From: an uncultured Clostridia bacterium
GTDB lineage: Bacteria > Bacillota > Clostridia > Oscillospirales > JAAYOS01
Assembly: GCA_944386395.1 (NCBI GenBank)
Contig: CALXAZ010000191.1
Span: forward strand, 1 to 6,944
Length of the DNA stretch: 6,944 nt
Direction of reading: 5' to 3'
The notes below the pieces were generated by a model. The model was not told the origin of the DNA and made no database searches. It worked only from the letters and a program-made list of their open reading frames with translations. Below are positions 1 to 6,354 of the stretch, piece by piece. How positions within the stretch are numbered: the stretch's first letter is position 1; the number at the start of each line of letters is the position of its first letter. A program made the position numbers and the translations under genes.

Positions 1-1838
1 TGAAATCTATCGTCTCAGATCTGCACCTTGAAGAAAAGACATTTACGCCAAAATCTGTGTTAAAATACATAAGTATTGCGAAGGATAAAATGGTATGGCC
101 CCAGGACTATGAATCTGCTTTTTCCGAGGGTTCCGATTATCGGGCTTCGAGGATTGCCAAAGCCTATGCCGAATATCAGCGGCGTATGAAAGAAGCAAAT
201 GCACTCGACTTTGACGATATTATACTGCTCACAGTTACTTTGCTTTTACAGTTCGACGATGTCCGTGAATATTATCAGAACAAGTTCAGGTATGTTCTGA
301 TAGATGAATATCAGGATACAAATAATCTTCAGTATCTGCTTGCAAAAACACTTGCGGGAAAATGGGGAAATCTTTGCGTTGTTGGAGATGATGATCAGTC
401 TATATACAGATTTCGCGGAGCCACCATCGAAAATATTCTCTCCTTTGAACATCAGCATGCAAAAACAAAAATCATTAAGCTTGAGCAAAACTACCGTTGT
501 ACAAAAAATATCCTCACTGCTGCAAATGGCGTTATCAGCAACAATGAAGGGCGCAAAGGCAAAGAGCTCTGGACTAGAAACGAGGACGGAGAACCAGTAG
601 TGATATATAACGCCTACGACGATACCGACGAGGCACAGTTTATCGCTCAGCAGATAATGGGAGGTATGGCTTCAGGCAGGAGATTTCGTGACTATGCGGT
701 GCTATATCGGATGAACGCTCAATCAAACCGAATTGAGGATGCATTTAAGCGAAACGGTATCCCCTATCGTATAATCGGCGGAATGCGCTTCTTTGATCGT
801 GCCGAAATTAAAGATATGCTTGCTTATCTATGGGTAATTCACAATTTATCGGATGACCTACGCCTTACACGTATAATCAATTCACCACCACGAGGGATCG
901 GCTTAAAAACAATTGAAACTATTTCTTATCTGGCCGCCTCGCAGGGAAAATCAATGTTTGATATAATTGTAAACGCTTCTGAGTATCAGCAGCTCTTACG
1001 TTCAGCTACAAAGATTCGTGCTTTTGCAGATATGATTCTCGGACTTCGCAATAAACTGGGCACCATCCCTCTCTCCGAATTTTATGATGAGGTGCTGATA
1101 TCTACCGGTTATCTGAAAATGCTAGAAGAGAAAGAGCTGACAGAGCCAGAATTTAGAACGAAAATAGAAAACGTACTTGAGCTAAAATCTAACATAGTTA
1201 ATTATGAACAGGATGCTGAAGAACCATCTCTTGATGGTTTTCTTGATGAAGTATCCCTTTTTACCGACATAGAAAAATATGATTCAGATGCCGATGCTGT
1301 TGTGATGATGACAATACACAGCGCCAAGGGACTTGAATTTCCTGTGGTTTTTCTTGCTGGAGTGGAAGAGGGTTTATTCCCTGGATTCCGTACTATTGGC
1401 TTCCCAGAAGAGCTGGAGGAGGAGCGCCGGCTCTGTTATGTAGGAATAACGCGTGCGCGCGAGCAGCTTTATGTCACACATGCCCGACAAAGAATGTTGT
1501 TTGGTCAGACTTCGTATAACCGAGCATCCCGTTTTGTCGAAGAGATCCCAGAGGACGCCACGGAAAAACGCAAGTCAGATATGATTCCAACATATACCGA
1601 ACGGAAGTCTCACATGCAGAAACATGTTGCCAGCTTACCTGAGAGCTCTTTTGTTCACAATCAGGGAGCCATGCTCTCTCTAAGCAAAGGCGACAGTATC
1701 CAACACAAAGCTTTTGGAACCGGGATGGTACTCGATATAAAACCTATGGGAGGCGACGCTTTGATAGAAGTGGCTTTTGATAGTGGAACGAAACGATTAA
1801 TGTTGAAATCCGCATCAAAGTATATAACCAAAAACTGA
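1..1838 (+). CDS. pcrA: ATP-dependent 3'-5' DNA helicase PcrA (UvrD/Rep family, SF1A), 5'-truncated by window edge
   Basis: The reading frame is open from base 3 (AAA codon) and encodes 611 visible residues. The residues before the GTG at 57 already match the PcrA region that follows the N-terminal motifs, so the gene begins outside the window and GTG 57 is an internal valine. About 120 residues, including Walker A, are missing by comparison with PcrA length. Visible helicase motifs are DEYQDTN (motif II, from base 303), GDDDQSIYRFRGA (motif III, from 384), QNYRC (motif IV, near 486), TIHSAKGLEF (motif V, from 1311) and YVGITRAREQ (motif VI, from 1437). The last 50 or so residues (from about 1684, KGDSIQHKAFGTG) resemble the Tudor-like C-terminal domain by which PcrA/UvrD contacts RNA polymerase. 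Known family roles are unwinding DNA in nucleotide excision repair, removing RecA filaments and resolving replication-transcription conflicts, in the cytoplasm. It lies 18 bases upstream of mrnC, probably in one operon. UvrD is the alternative name; Gram-positive context favours PcrA. Confidence 0.95.
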   Translation, partial: KSIVSDLHLEEKTFTPKSVLKYISIAKDKMVWPQDYESAFSEGSDYRASRIAKAYAEYQRRMKEANALDFDDIILLTVTLLLQFDDVREYYQNKFRYVLIDEYQDTNNLQYLLAKTLAGKWGNLCVVGDDDQSIYRFRGATIENILSFEHQHAKTKIIKLEQNYRCTKNILTAANGVISNNEGRKGKELWTRNEDGEPVVIYNAYDDTDEAQFIAQQIMGGMASGRRFRDYAVLYRMNAQSNRIEDAFKRNGIPYRIIGGMRFFDRAEIKDMLAYLWVIHNLSDDLRLTRIINSPPRGIGLKTIETISYLAASQGKSMFDIIVNASEYQQLLRSATKIRAFADMILGLRNKLGTIPLSEFYDEVLISTGYLKMLEEKELTEPEFRTKIENVLELKSNIVNYEQDAEEPSLDGFLDEVSLFTDIEKYDSDADAVVMMTIHSAKGLEFPVVFLAGVEEGLFPGFRTIGFPEELEEERRLCYVGITRAREQLYVTHARQRMLFGQTSYNRASRFVEEIPEDATEKRKSDMIPTYTERKSHMQKHVASLPESSFVHNQGAMLSLSKGDSIQHKAFGTGMVLDIKPMGGDALIEVAFDSGTKRLMLKSASKYITKN

Positions 1839-1856
1839 TATTAAGAGGTTCGGATT

Positions 1857-2279
1857 ATGGATTATTTCGATATCTCACTTAATAAACCTGATGTAAATTC
1901 CCAGAGCATTTTAGCTCTTGCTCATCTTGGTGACGGTGTATACGAGTTAATGGTTCGTACTTTTATGTGTATAAACCACAAGTTTTCAAACCACAGTTTA
2001 CACGAAGAGACGCTGAAATTTGTAAATGCTGCGGCTCAAAATAAGGCATTTCAAAAGATATCCTCTGTTCTTTCAGAAGAAGAGCTATCAGTTTATACCA
2101 GAGGAAGGAATGCAAAAGTAAAAACTGTACCAAAACACGCAAATCGTACAATATATCAGAGTTCCACAGGCTTTGAAGCTCTTTGGGGTTATCTGTACCT
2201 GTGTGGTAGACGCGACCGGTTAAACGAGCTCTTTGCTATAATAACAGATTGTAAAGACGTAACTTCTAATAATTTGTAA
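1857..2279 (+). CDS. mrnC: Mini-ribonuclease III (23S rRNA maturation)
   Basis: The 140-residue protein has the length and layout of Mini-RNase III, an RNase III catalytic domain without the double-stranded RNA-binding domain. The N-terminal signature LAHLGDGVYE (residues 21-30) carries the expected metal-binding Asp26. RGRNAK lies at 82-87, PKHAN at 92-96, and GFEALWGYLY at 105-114 supplies the second acidic residue, Glu107. The family acts as a homodimer that trims the 5' and 3' ends of 23S rRNA precursor in the paired stem, helped by ribosomal protein L3. The ATG is preceded by AAGAGG (1843-1848) at 8-base spacing, and the gap to pcrA is only 18 bases, so the two are probably cotranscribed. 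In Bacillus the gene instead follows cysS, so this neighbourhood is a different arrangement. No residue expected to be essential is missing. Confidence 0.94.
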   Translation: MDYFDISLNKPDVNSQSILALAHLGDGVYELMVRTFMCINHKFSNHSLHEETLKFVNAAAQNKAFQKISSVLSEEELSVYTRGRNAKVKTVPKHANRTIYQSSTGFEALWGYLYLCGRRDRLNELFAIITDCKDVTSNNL

Positions 2280-2327
2280 AAATTAACCAAAAGATTTTAC
2301 AGATTAGATTTGTACAATATTTTCTTC

Positions 2328-2335
2328 AAGAGGTG
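2328..2335 (+). promoter_or_regulatory. Ribosome binding site that fixes the yitT-family start
   Basis: AAGAGGTG pairs well with the 3' end of 16S rRNA and lies 6 bases before ATG 2342. The in-frame GTG at 2333 sits inside this site and therefore cannot be the start, although it lengthens the open frame by three codons. Confidence 0.8.
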
Positions 2336-2341
2336 TGTAAC

Positions 2342-3265
2342 ATGAAATCCCTCAGTCAAAGATTTTCCTCTCAAGAGCTTACTCCTCAGCAAAACGCAAT
2401 ATTGGATTTTATCCTCATAACTCTTGGTTGCGCCATATATGCTGTTGCCGTAATAATGTTTATCCGTCCGCTTCAGATACCGCTCGGAGGCGTTGCAGGT
2501 CTTGCGCTCATATTCGACCATTTATTTAGCTTTCCTGTCGGTATTGGCACTTTTGTGCTCAATCTTCCTTTGATTTTTGTTGGATATAAAATGCTTGGGC
2601 GAAAATTTATTTCTCGGACAACATACGCAATAGTGGTTAACGCAGTGCTAATAGATACATTTGCCCTGTTTTTACCACGCTTTGAAGGTGATCGCTTGCT
2701 TGCTGCTCTATACGGCGGAGTACTTATGGGGACAGGGCTCGGGATTATATTTGCGCGAGGCGGCACTACTGGTGGAAGCGACATTGTTTCAAAGGTTATA
2801 AGTACGAGAACTGGTCGCCCGATAGGCAAGCTCAATCTGATGATAAACGCGGTAGTAGTACTTGCCGGCGCAATCATATATAGCGTGGATATGGAGTCTC
2901 TGATGGAGGGATTGCTCTACGCCATTATCGTGCAGTTTTTGTCCTCAACAATGATTGACAGAATTCTCACAGGTGTCGATAGCTCAAACGCAGCATTTAT
3001 CATAACTGATAAGCCGGAGGAGATTGCTAGTGCAATATTTAAAGGTATGGACAGAGGCGTTACTTCCCTCAGTGGCGAAGGAATGTTTACACACCACCGG
3101 CATACTATCCTTCTGTGTGCGGCGAAAAAGCAGGAAGTTATTCAGCTTAAACGCATAATTATGAGCACCGATCCGAGGGCGTTTATTATAATGATGAGTG
3201 CCCAGGAAATCATTGGCAACAGGTGGAAAACTTTTGTTCCACCGAGCAATAAACCAAAGGCATAA
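2342..3265 (+). CDS. YitT family membrane protein (DUF161 + DUF2179)
   Basis: From ATG 2342 the protein is 307 residues, the usual size for the YitT family. The N-terminal two-thirds is hydrophobic, with segments near residues 20-41, 49-62, 66-82, 94-111, 121-138, 164-181 and 188-205. Family-typical motifs sit between them: PLGGVAGLALI (47-57) and ARGGTTGGSD (138-147). The C-terminal part from about 214 to 295 is a soluble DUF2179 domain with DRGVTSLSGEGMFT (237-250), a fold related to small ligand-binding regulatory domains. The protein is expected in the cytoplasmic membrane with this domain in the cytoplasm. The substrate is not known for most members, and transport is inferred rather than shown. 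It lies 62 bases after mrnC with no clear terminator between, so it probably belongs to the same transcription unit. The next gene has its own promoter. No cleavable signal peptide is seen; a hydrophilic stretch precedes the first helix. Confidence 0.9.
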   Translation: MKSLSQRFSSQELTPQQNAILDFILITLGCAIYAVAVIMFIRPLQIPLGGVAGLALIFDHLFSFPVGIGTFVLNLPLIFVGYKMLGRKFISRTTYAIVVNAVLIDTFALFLPRFEGDRLLAALYGGVLMGTGLGIIFARGGTTGGSDIVSKVISTRTGRPIGKLNLMINAVVVLAGAIIYSVDMESLMEGLLYAIIVQFLSSTMIDRILTGVDSSNAAFIITDKPEEIASAIFKGMDRGVTSLSGEGMFTHHRHTILLCAAKKQEVIQLKRIIMSTDPRAFIIMMSAQEIIGNRWKTFVPPSNKPKA

Positions 3266-3290
3266 AAGGCGATCGTTTTATCAAATACTA

Positions 3291-3319
3291 TTGAAAAAAC
3301 AGCGTTTTTCTGCTATAAT
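3291..3319 (+). promoter_or_regulatory. Sigma-A promoter with extended -10, for yebC
   Basis: TTGAAA at 3291-3296 (-35) and a perfect TATAAT at 3314-3319 (-10) are separated by 17 bases. TG at 3311-3312 adds a TGn extended -10. Transcription should start near 3326, giving a leader of about 60 bases. It lies entirely in the gap after the YitT-family gene, so yebC can be expressed independently of the upstream genes, with readthrough also possible. Confidence 0.85.
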
Positions 3320-3339
3320 ATTTTGGTATTTTATCATAT

Positions 3340-3354
3340 ATCCGTTTTGCGGAT
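3340..3354 (+). other. Small hairpin in the yebC leader
   Basis: ATCCG (3340-3344) and CGGAT (3350-3354) form a 5-bp stem around the loop TTTTG. It has no following T-run, so it is not a terminator. It might stabilise the 5' end of the message, but such a short stem may also be chance. Confidence 0.3.
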
Positions 3355-3386
3355 GATTTATTCACTTAACGTTAGGAGTTTTATAC

Positions 3387-4115
3387 ATGTCCGGACATTC
3401 TAAATGGCATAACATTCAACAGAAAAAGGGAAAGACAGATGCCCAGAGAGCCAAAATATTTACAAAGCTTTCCCGGGAAATCATCCTTGCCATACGTGAC
3501 GGCGGTTCGGCAAACCCGGATGCAAACGGTAAGCTTCGTGACGTCATTGCAAAGGCAAAGGCTGCCAATGTTCCAAATGACAACATACAGCGTGTTATTT
3601 CCCGCGCTGCCGGAGGTGGTGATTCTTCGAATTATGAGGCAATTACTTACGAAGGGTATGGTCCGAGTGGAATTGCGGTAATTGTTGAGGCAACAACAGA
3701 CAACCGCAACAGGACTGCTTCTGAAGTAAGGCATTATTTTGATAAGTATGGCGGGAATCTCGGAGCCACTGGTTGTGTTTCATGGTCGTTCGATCAAAAA
3801 GGTGTTATTATAATCGAACGAGGAGATCTCGATGAAGATGAGGTCATGATGGCAGCTCTTGATGCAGGAGCTTCTGACTTTTCTGCGGATGCAGAGGTTT
3901 TTGAGATATATACCGACCCTGCAGACTTCAGCTCTGTACGTGAAGCGCTCGAAGCCGCAGGCTACAGCTTTATCAGTGCTCAGATAGAAATGGTGCCACA
4001 AAATTATGTCAAGCTTACAAACGAAGATGACATAAAAAATATGTCCAAGCTTATTGAAATGCTCGAAGATAACGATGATGTACAGGAGATATGGCACAAC
4101 TGGGACGAGGAATAA
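3387..4115 (+). CDS. yebC: YebC/TACO1 family protein (translation factor, formerly called transcriptional regulator)
   Basis: The 242-residue protein opens with the family signature MSGHSKWHNIQQKKGKTDAQ and continues with RAKIFTKLSREI, and its length is standard for the family. Other conserved blocks are ANVPNDNIQRVISRA (about 61-75), the YEGYGPSGIAVIVEATTDN region (about 89-107) and the FDKYGGNLGATGCVSWSF region (about 118-135). The protein has three domains and no catalytic site. Older annotation as a DNA-binding regulator comes from a few members. More recent work on TACO1 and bacterial YebC supports a role on the ribosome, helping synthesis of proline-rich stretches; applying that here is inference. 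AGGAG at 3374-3378 lies 8 bases before the ATG. It is expressed from its own promoter at 3291-3319 and ends 14 bases before a shared convergent terminator. Confidence 0.95.
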   Translation: MSGHSKWHNIQQKKGKTDAQRAKIFTKLSREIILAIRDGGSANPDANGKLRDVIAKAKAANVPNDNIQRVISRAAGGGDSSNYEAITYEGYGPSGIAVIVEATTDNRNRTASEVRHYFDKYGGNLGATGCVSWSFDQKGVIIIERGDLDEDEVMMAALDAGASDFSADAEVFEIYTDPADFSSVREALEAAGYSFISAQIEMVPQNYVKLTNEDDIKNMSKLIEMLEDNDDVQEIWHNWDEE

Positions 4116-4129
4116 ACCCGAAAAAATTT

Positions 4130-4165
4130 AAAATGCGGTCTGGCGTCGCACCCAGACCGCATTTT
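4130..4165. terminator. Bidirectional rho-independent terminator between yebC and the ABC-F gene
   Basis: AAAATGCGGTCTGG (4130-4143) pairs perfectly with CCAGACCGCATTTT (4152-4165) around an 8-base loop. On the plus strand the right arm runs into TTTTTT (4162-4167). On the minus strand the run of A at 4121-4126 gives a T-tract just past the stem. It therefore can stop both convergent transcripts. The stem abuts the ABC-F stop codon (4168-4166) with no spacing. Confidence 0.92.
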
Positions 4166-6070
4166 TTAATTTTCTATTTTCTCAAGAATTTCCTCCCAAC
4201 GTGTCATTAGCATCTCAAGCTCGTTTTCGATAATTTGTTTTCTTTCGAGCACGTCGCTCAGTTTAATATGATCTGATGCCACAAGGTTCATCTCTTCATT
4301 CAACGCGGAGAGCTCCTGCTCCTTTTTTTCAATATCCCGCTCAAGCACAGGGACCTGCTTTCGAAGGTTATCATACTCCTTAGAGTGCTTCTTAACCGTT
4401 GTAGGTTTTTCTCTTTTGTTATCTCTCTTCTCTGTGGCTTCTGATTCTTGGTTTTTCTCTGAACGGATAGCCTCAGAATATTCACGATATTCTTCATAGC
4501 CACCGTCGAAATCCACGATACCCCCATTTTCAAGGGACCATATCCGCTCGGCGAAATGGCTAACAAAATATCTGTCGTGTGACACCAAAAGCAGGGTTCC
4601 ATCAAAGTTATCTATCGCCTGCTCTACCCATTCTCGGGACTGGATATCCAGATGGTTTGTTGGCTCATCCAATATGAGCATATTTACACCTTGATACATC
4701 AAAATACATAGTTTTAACCTGCTCTTCTCACCCCCACTAAGCTCATACACCAGCTTAAACACATCATCTCCAAAAAAGTGGAAACTACCTAGCCGGTTTC
4801 TCGCCACTTCTGGAGAGACATTTAATTCAGATATAACACAATCAAGGACGGTGGTACGTTCATTTGCAAAGGATACTATCTGCTGAAGATATGCCTTTTT
4901 TACACCAACTCCCCACTTTACTCTTCCGCTGTCATATGGTTCCTCACCCAGAATTATTTTAAGGAGAGTAGTCTTTCCTGCTCCATTCGAACCTATTATC
5001 GCTATTCGATCATCCTTTTTGACCTCCAGATCCACACCTGAAAAAAGTACTCTGTCTCCATAGCTCTTTTTAAGTCCATTTATTTCTAAAACATCATTTC
5101 CCGAGCGACCAGCTCCGGTAAAGCTTGCACGTATATTTTTTCCCTGCTTAATTAAAAGCGGCTGCTCCTTTCGCATTCTTTCAATTCTTTTTTCGATATT
5201 GAATGCAGTCTTGTGCTGCTTTTTAGTACCCATTGAATGAAGCCGCCGGGCAGTATATTCTAACTGTTTTATTTTTTTCTCGTCCTCTTTTATTCGGGAT
5301 TCTGCTGCCCTACGTTCTTCTTCTTTCTGATGAATATATGCAGAATAATTTCCTTCCCATACTCTTGTTGTCAGATTTTCCACTTCGATTATCCGCGTAA
5401 CAGTTCTGTCCAGAAAATATCTGTCGTGTGAAATAATTATTGCAGCGCCTTTATATGAGTTGTTTATAAAATCCTCCAACCATTCCACCGATTGCATATC
5501 CAAGTGGTTAGTAGGCTCATCCAGAAGCATTAAATCCACATTCATAAGAATCATCCTGCCAAGGTTTATTCTAGTTCTCTCCCCTCCTGACAGACGATTA
5601 AAAGAACTTTTTCGCATATTTGTCGAAATGTTGAGACCGTTTGCAATTTTATTTATCTCAATATCTGTCTCATACCCTCCCTGTACCTCATAGGCAGCAG
5701 AAAGCTCACCATACTCTCTTAAAAGAGAAGGGTCGTCACTTTCGGACATCATTTTTTCCAGCTCATTCATCCGCCTTTTTATACGATCAAGCCCCGAAAA
5801 AGCCGTTCTCAGCACATCGTCTACCGTCATATGATCCGGATAATTGGGTATTTGATCCAGCACCCCTAGCTTCACCGCAGAAGGAATATATACGCTTCCC
5901 TCGTCACATTCATAGACCCCAGAAATCAGCTTTATCAGCGTTGTTTTTCCGGCACCATTTTTACCAACAAGACCAACTCTTTGCTTTTCCTGAACCTCAA
6001 ATGTGATATGCTCAAGTATTGTTATATCGCCAAAATCCTTGCCGGCATTGTTTACACTTACTATTGCCAT
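4166..6070 (-). CDS. ABC-F family ATPase, YdiF-like ribosome-associated factor
   Basis: From ATG 6070 the protein has 634 residues and two ABC ATPase domains on one chain with no membrane segments, the hallmark of the ABC-F class. Domain 1 has Walker A GKNGAGKT (36-43), signature LSGGE (160-164), Walker B with DEPTNHLD (184-191) and SHDRYF (214-219). A charged helical linker, the arm that enters the ribosomal tRNA exit site in studied members, spans about 245-312. Domain 2 has GSNGAGKT (360-367), LSGGE (444-448), DEPTNHLD (468-475) and SHDRYF (497-502). A Lys/Glu-rich coiled coil fills about 560-634. The segment LGSFHFFGDDVFK (427-439) and the coiled-coil tail recall Bacillus YdiF more than EttA, so a housekeeping translation role is likelier than antibiotic resistance, but this cannot be settled by eye. 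Every catalytic motif is intact in both domains. The leader is short, with no visible attenuator of the kind seen before resistance ABC-F genes. Confidence 0.93.
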   Translation of the reverse strand: MAIVSVNNAGKDFGDITILEHITFEVQEKQRVGLVGKNGAGKTTLIKLISGVYECDEGSVYIPSAVKLGVLDQIPNYPDHMTVDDVLRTAFSGLDRIKRRMNELEKMMSESDDPSLLREYGELSAAYEVQGGYETDIEINKIANGLNISTNMRKSSFNRLSGGERTRINLGRMILMNVDLMLLDEPTNHLDMQSVEWLEDFINNSYKGAAIIISHDRYFLDRTVTRIIEVENLTTRVWEGNYSAYIHQKEEERRAAESRIKEDEKKIKQLEYTARRLHSMGTKKQHKTAFNIEKRIERMRKEQPLLIKQGKNIRASFTGAGRSGNDVLEINGLKKSYGDRVLFSGVDLEVKKDDRIAIIGSNGAGKTTLLKIILGEEPYDSGRVKWGVGVKKAYLQQIVSFANERTTVLDCVISELNVSPEVARNRLGSFHFFGDDVFKLVYELSGGEKSRLKLCILMYQGVNMLILDEPTNHLDIQSREWVEQAIDNFDGTLLLVSHDRYFVSHFAERIWSLENGGIVDFDGGYEEYREYSEAIRSEKNQESEATEKRDNKREKPTTVKKHSKEYDNLRKQVPVLERDIEKKEQELSALNEEMNLVASDHIKLSDVLERKQIIENELEMLMTRWEEILEKIEN

Positions 6071-6076
6071 CTTTTT

Positions 6077-6080
6077 CTCC
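6077..6080 (-). promoter_or_regulatory. Ribosome binding site that fixes the ABC-F start
   Basis: On the minus strand GGAG lies 6 bases before ATG 6070. The upstream in-frame TTG at 6082 overlaps this site and has no Shine-Dalgarno of its own, so the four-codon-longer version is rejected. Confidence 0.8.
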
Positions 6081-6117
6081 AATAAATTTTACAGTTAATT
6101 TTCCTACTTATAGAATT

Positions 6118-6145
6118 ATTTTATCAAATATAATGTAAAAAGCAA
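6118..6145 (-). promoter_or_regulatory. Sigma-A promoter for the ABC-F gene
   Basis: Read on the minus strand, TTGCTT (6145-6140) and TAAAAT (6123-6118) are 16 bases apart, and TGA directly before the -10 makes it an extended -10. The predicted start near 6111 leaves a leader of about 41 bases that contains the GGAG site and no obvious structured element. Confidence 0.65.
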
Positions 6146-6222
6146 GTTTTTTGCGCGTGCACTTATTTATACAACTATAATTTTTCGAATTTTGTGCTTT
6201 ACATCCAGAATATCCATTAAAA

Positions 6223-6241
6223 TTTTACGGCTATTGTAAAA
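6223..6241. repeat. Inverted repeat in the divergent gap
   Basis: TTTTAC (6223-6228) and GTAAAA (6236-6241) are perfect inverted copies with a 7-base spacer. The repeat lies between the two divergent promoters, about 27 bases upstream of the oxidoreductase -35 box. It could be a regulator site, but the sequence around it is very AT-rich and chance is a real alternative. Confidence 0.25.
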
Positions 6242-6267
6242 ATATACTGAAATCTTTCTTTTTTTAC

Positions 6268-6296
6268 TTGACATTTTCGCCTGCAAATGTAATACT
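6268..6296 (+). promoter_or_regulatory. Sigma-A promoter for the Gfo/Idh/MocA gene
   Basis: A consensus TTGACA (6268-6273) is followed after 17 bases by AATACT (6291-6296), which is preceded by TGT (6288-6290) as an extended -10. The -10 matches four of six consensus positions. Transcription would start near 6303, leaving a leader of about 50 bases. Confidence 0.7.
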
Positions 6297-6304
6297 AATA
6301 ACAT

Positions 6305-6324
6305 AACAGCAATCGATTACTTTT
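6305..6324. promoter_or_regulatory. LacI/CcpA-type operator-like palindrome
   Basis: AACAGCAATCGATTACTTTT is a 20-base near-palindrome centred on CG, with 8 of 10 positions paired. The core AATCGATT with flanking G and C fits the general pattern of LacI/GalR-family operators and, apart from the outermost bases, the CcpA cre pattern. It covers roughly the first 20 transcribed bases of the predicted transcript, a position suited to repression. Which regulator binds is not visible here. Confidence 0.55.
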
Positions 6325-6340
6325 TTGAATCAGTTATATT

Positions 6341-6348
6341 AGGGAGGA
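6341..6348 (+). promoter_or_regulatory. Strong ribosome binding site of the Gfo/Idh/MocA gene
   Basis: AGGGAGGA lies 6 bases before ATG 6355, a near-ideal site and spacing. It supports this ATG as the start and suggests efficient translation once the gene is transcribed. Confidence 0.8.
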
Positions 6349-6354
6349 TATAAA

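Larger units (their letters stand above)
6071..6354. other. Divergent intergenic region
   Basis: This 284-base AT-rich gap separates the minus-strand ABC-F gene from the plus-strand oxidoreductase gene. Besides the two promoters, the ribosome binding sites, the CG-centred palindrome and the inverted repeat listed separately, I see no open frame with a ribosome binding site, no riboswitch-like structure and no tRNA in it. Confidence 0.7.

Noticed and set aside
57..59. GTG as the start of the helicase gene
   Set aside because: The frame is open upstream to the window edge and the upstream residues fit PcrA; the helicase cannot work without the Walker A region that lies before this point.
2313..2318. 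TACAAT as a -10 box for the YitT-family gene
   Set aside because: No acceptable -35 hexamer lies 16-18 bases upstream, and TG is directly adjacent rather than one base away.
2473..2877. Antisense open frame of 134 codons within the YitT-family gene
   Set aside because: Its protein is a low-complexity shadow of a clearly recognised gene and has no family motifs.
3293..3310. GAAAAAAC/GTTTTTC hairpin as a terminator for the YitT-family gene
   Set aside because: The stem is almost all A-T with a bulge, has no following T-run, and lies within the yebC promoter.
3381..3734. Antisense open frame of 117 codons covering the start of yebC
   Set aside because: It mirrors the conserved yebC sequence on the opposite strand and resembles no family.
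5641..6006. Plus-strand open frame of 121 codons inside the ABC-F gene
   Set aside because: It lies opposite the Walker A and helical region of ATPase domain 1, and its composition (many His, Pro, Phe) is typical of a shadow frame.
4166..6070. Antibiotic-resistance ABC-F with attenuator leader
   Set aside because: The leader is only about 41 bases with no leader peptide or hairpin, and the sequence blocks resemble the housekeeping YdiF type.
6142..6154. GCAA/TTGC stem-loop in the divergent gap
   Set aside because: A 4-bp stem overlapping the ABC-F -35 box is too short to be meaningful.
6176..6181. TATAAT as an additional plus-strand promoter
   Set aside because: The best -35 candidate, TTGCGC at 6151-6156, is 19 bases away and matches poorly; a better promoter lies at 6268-6296.
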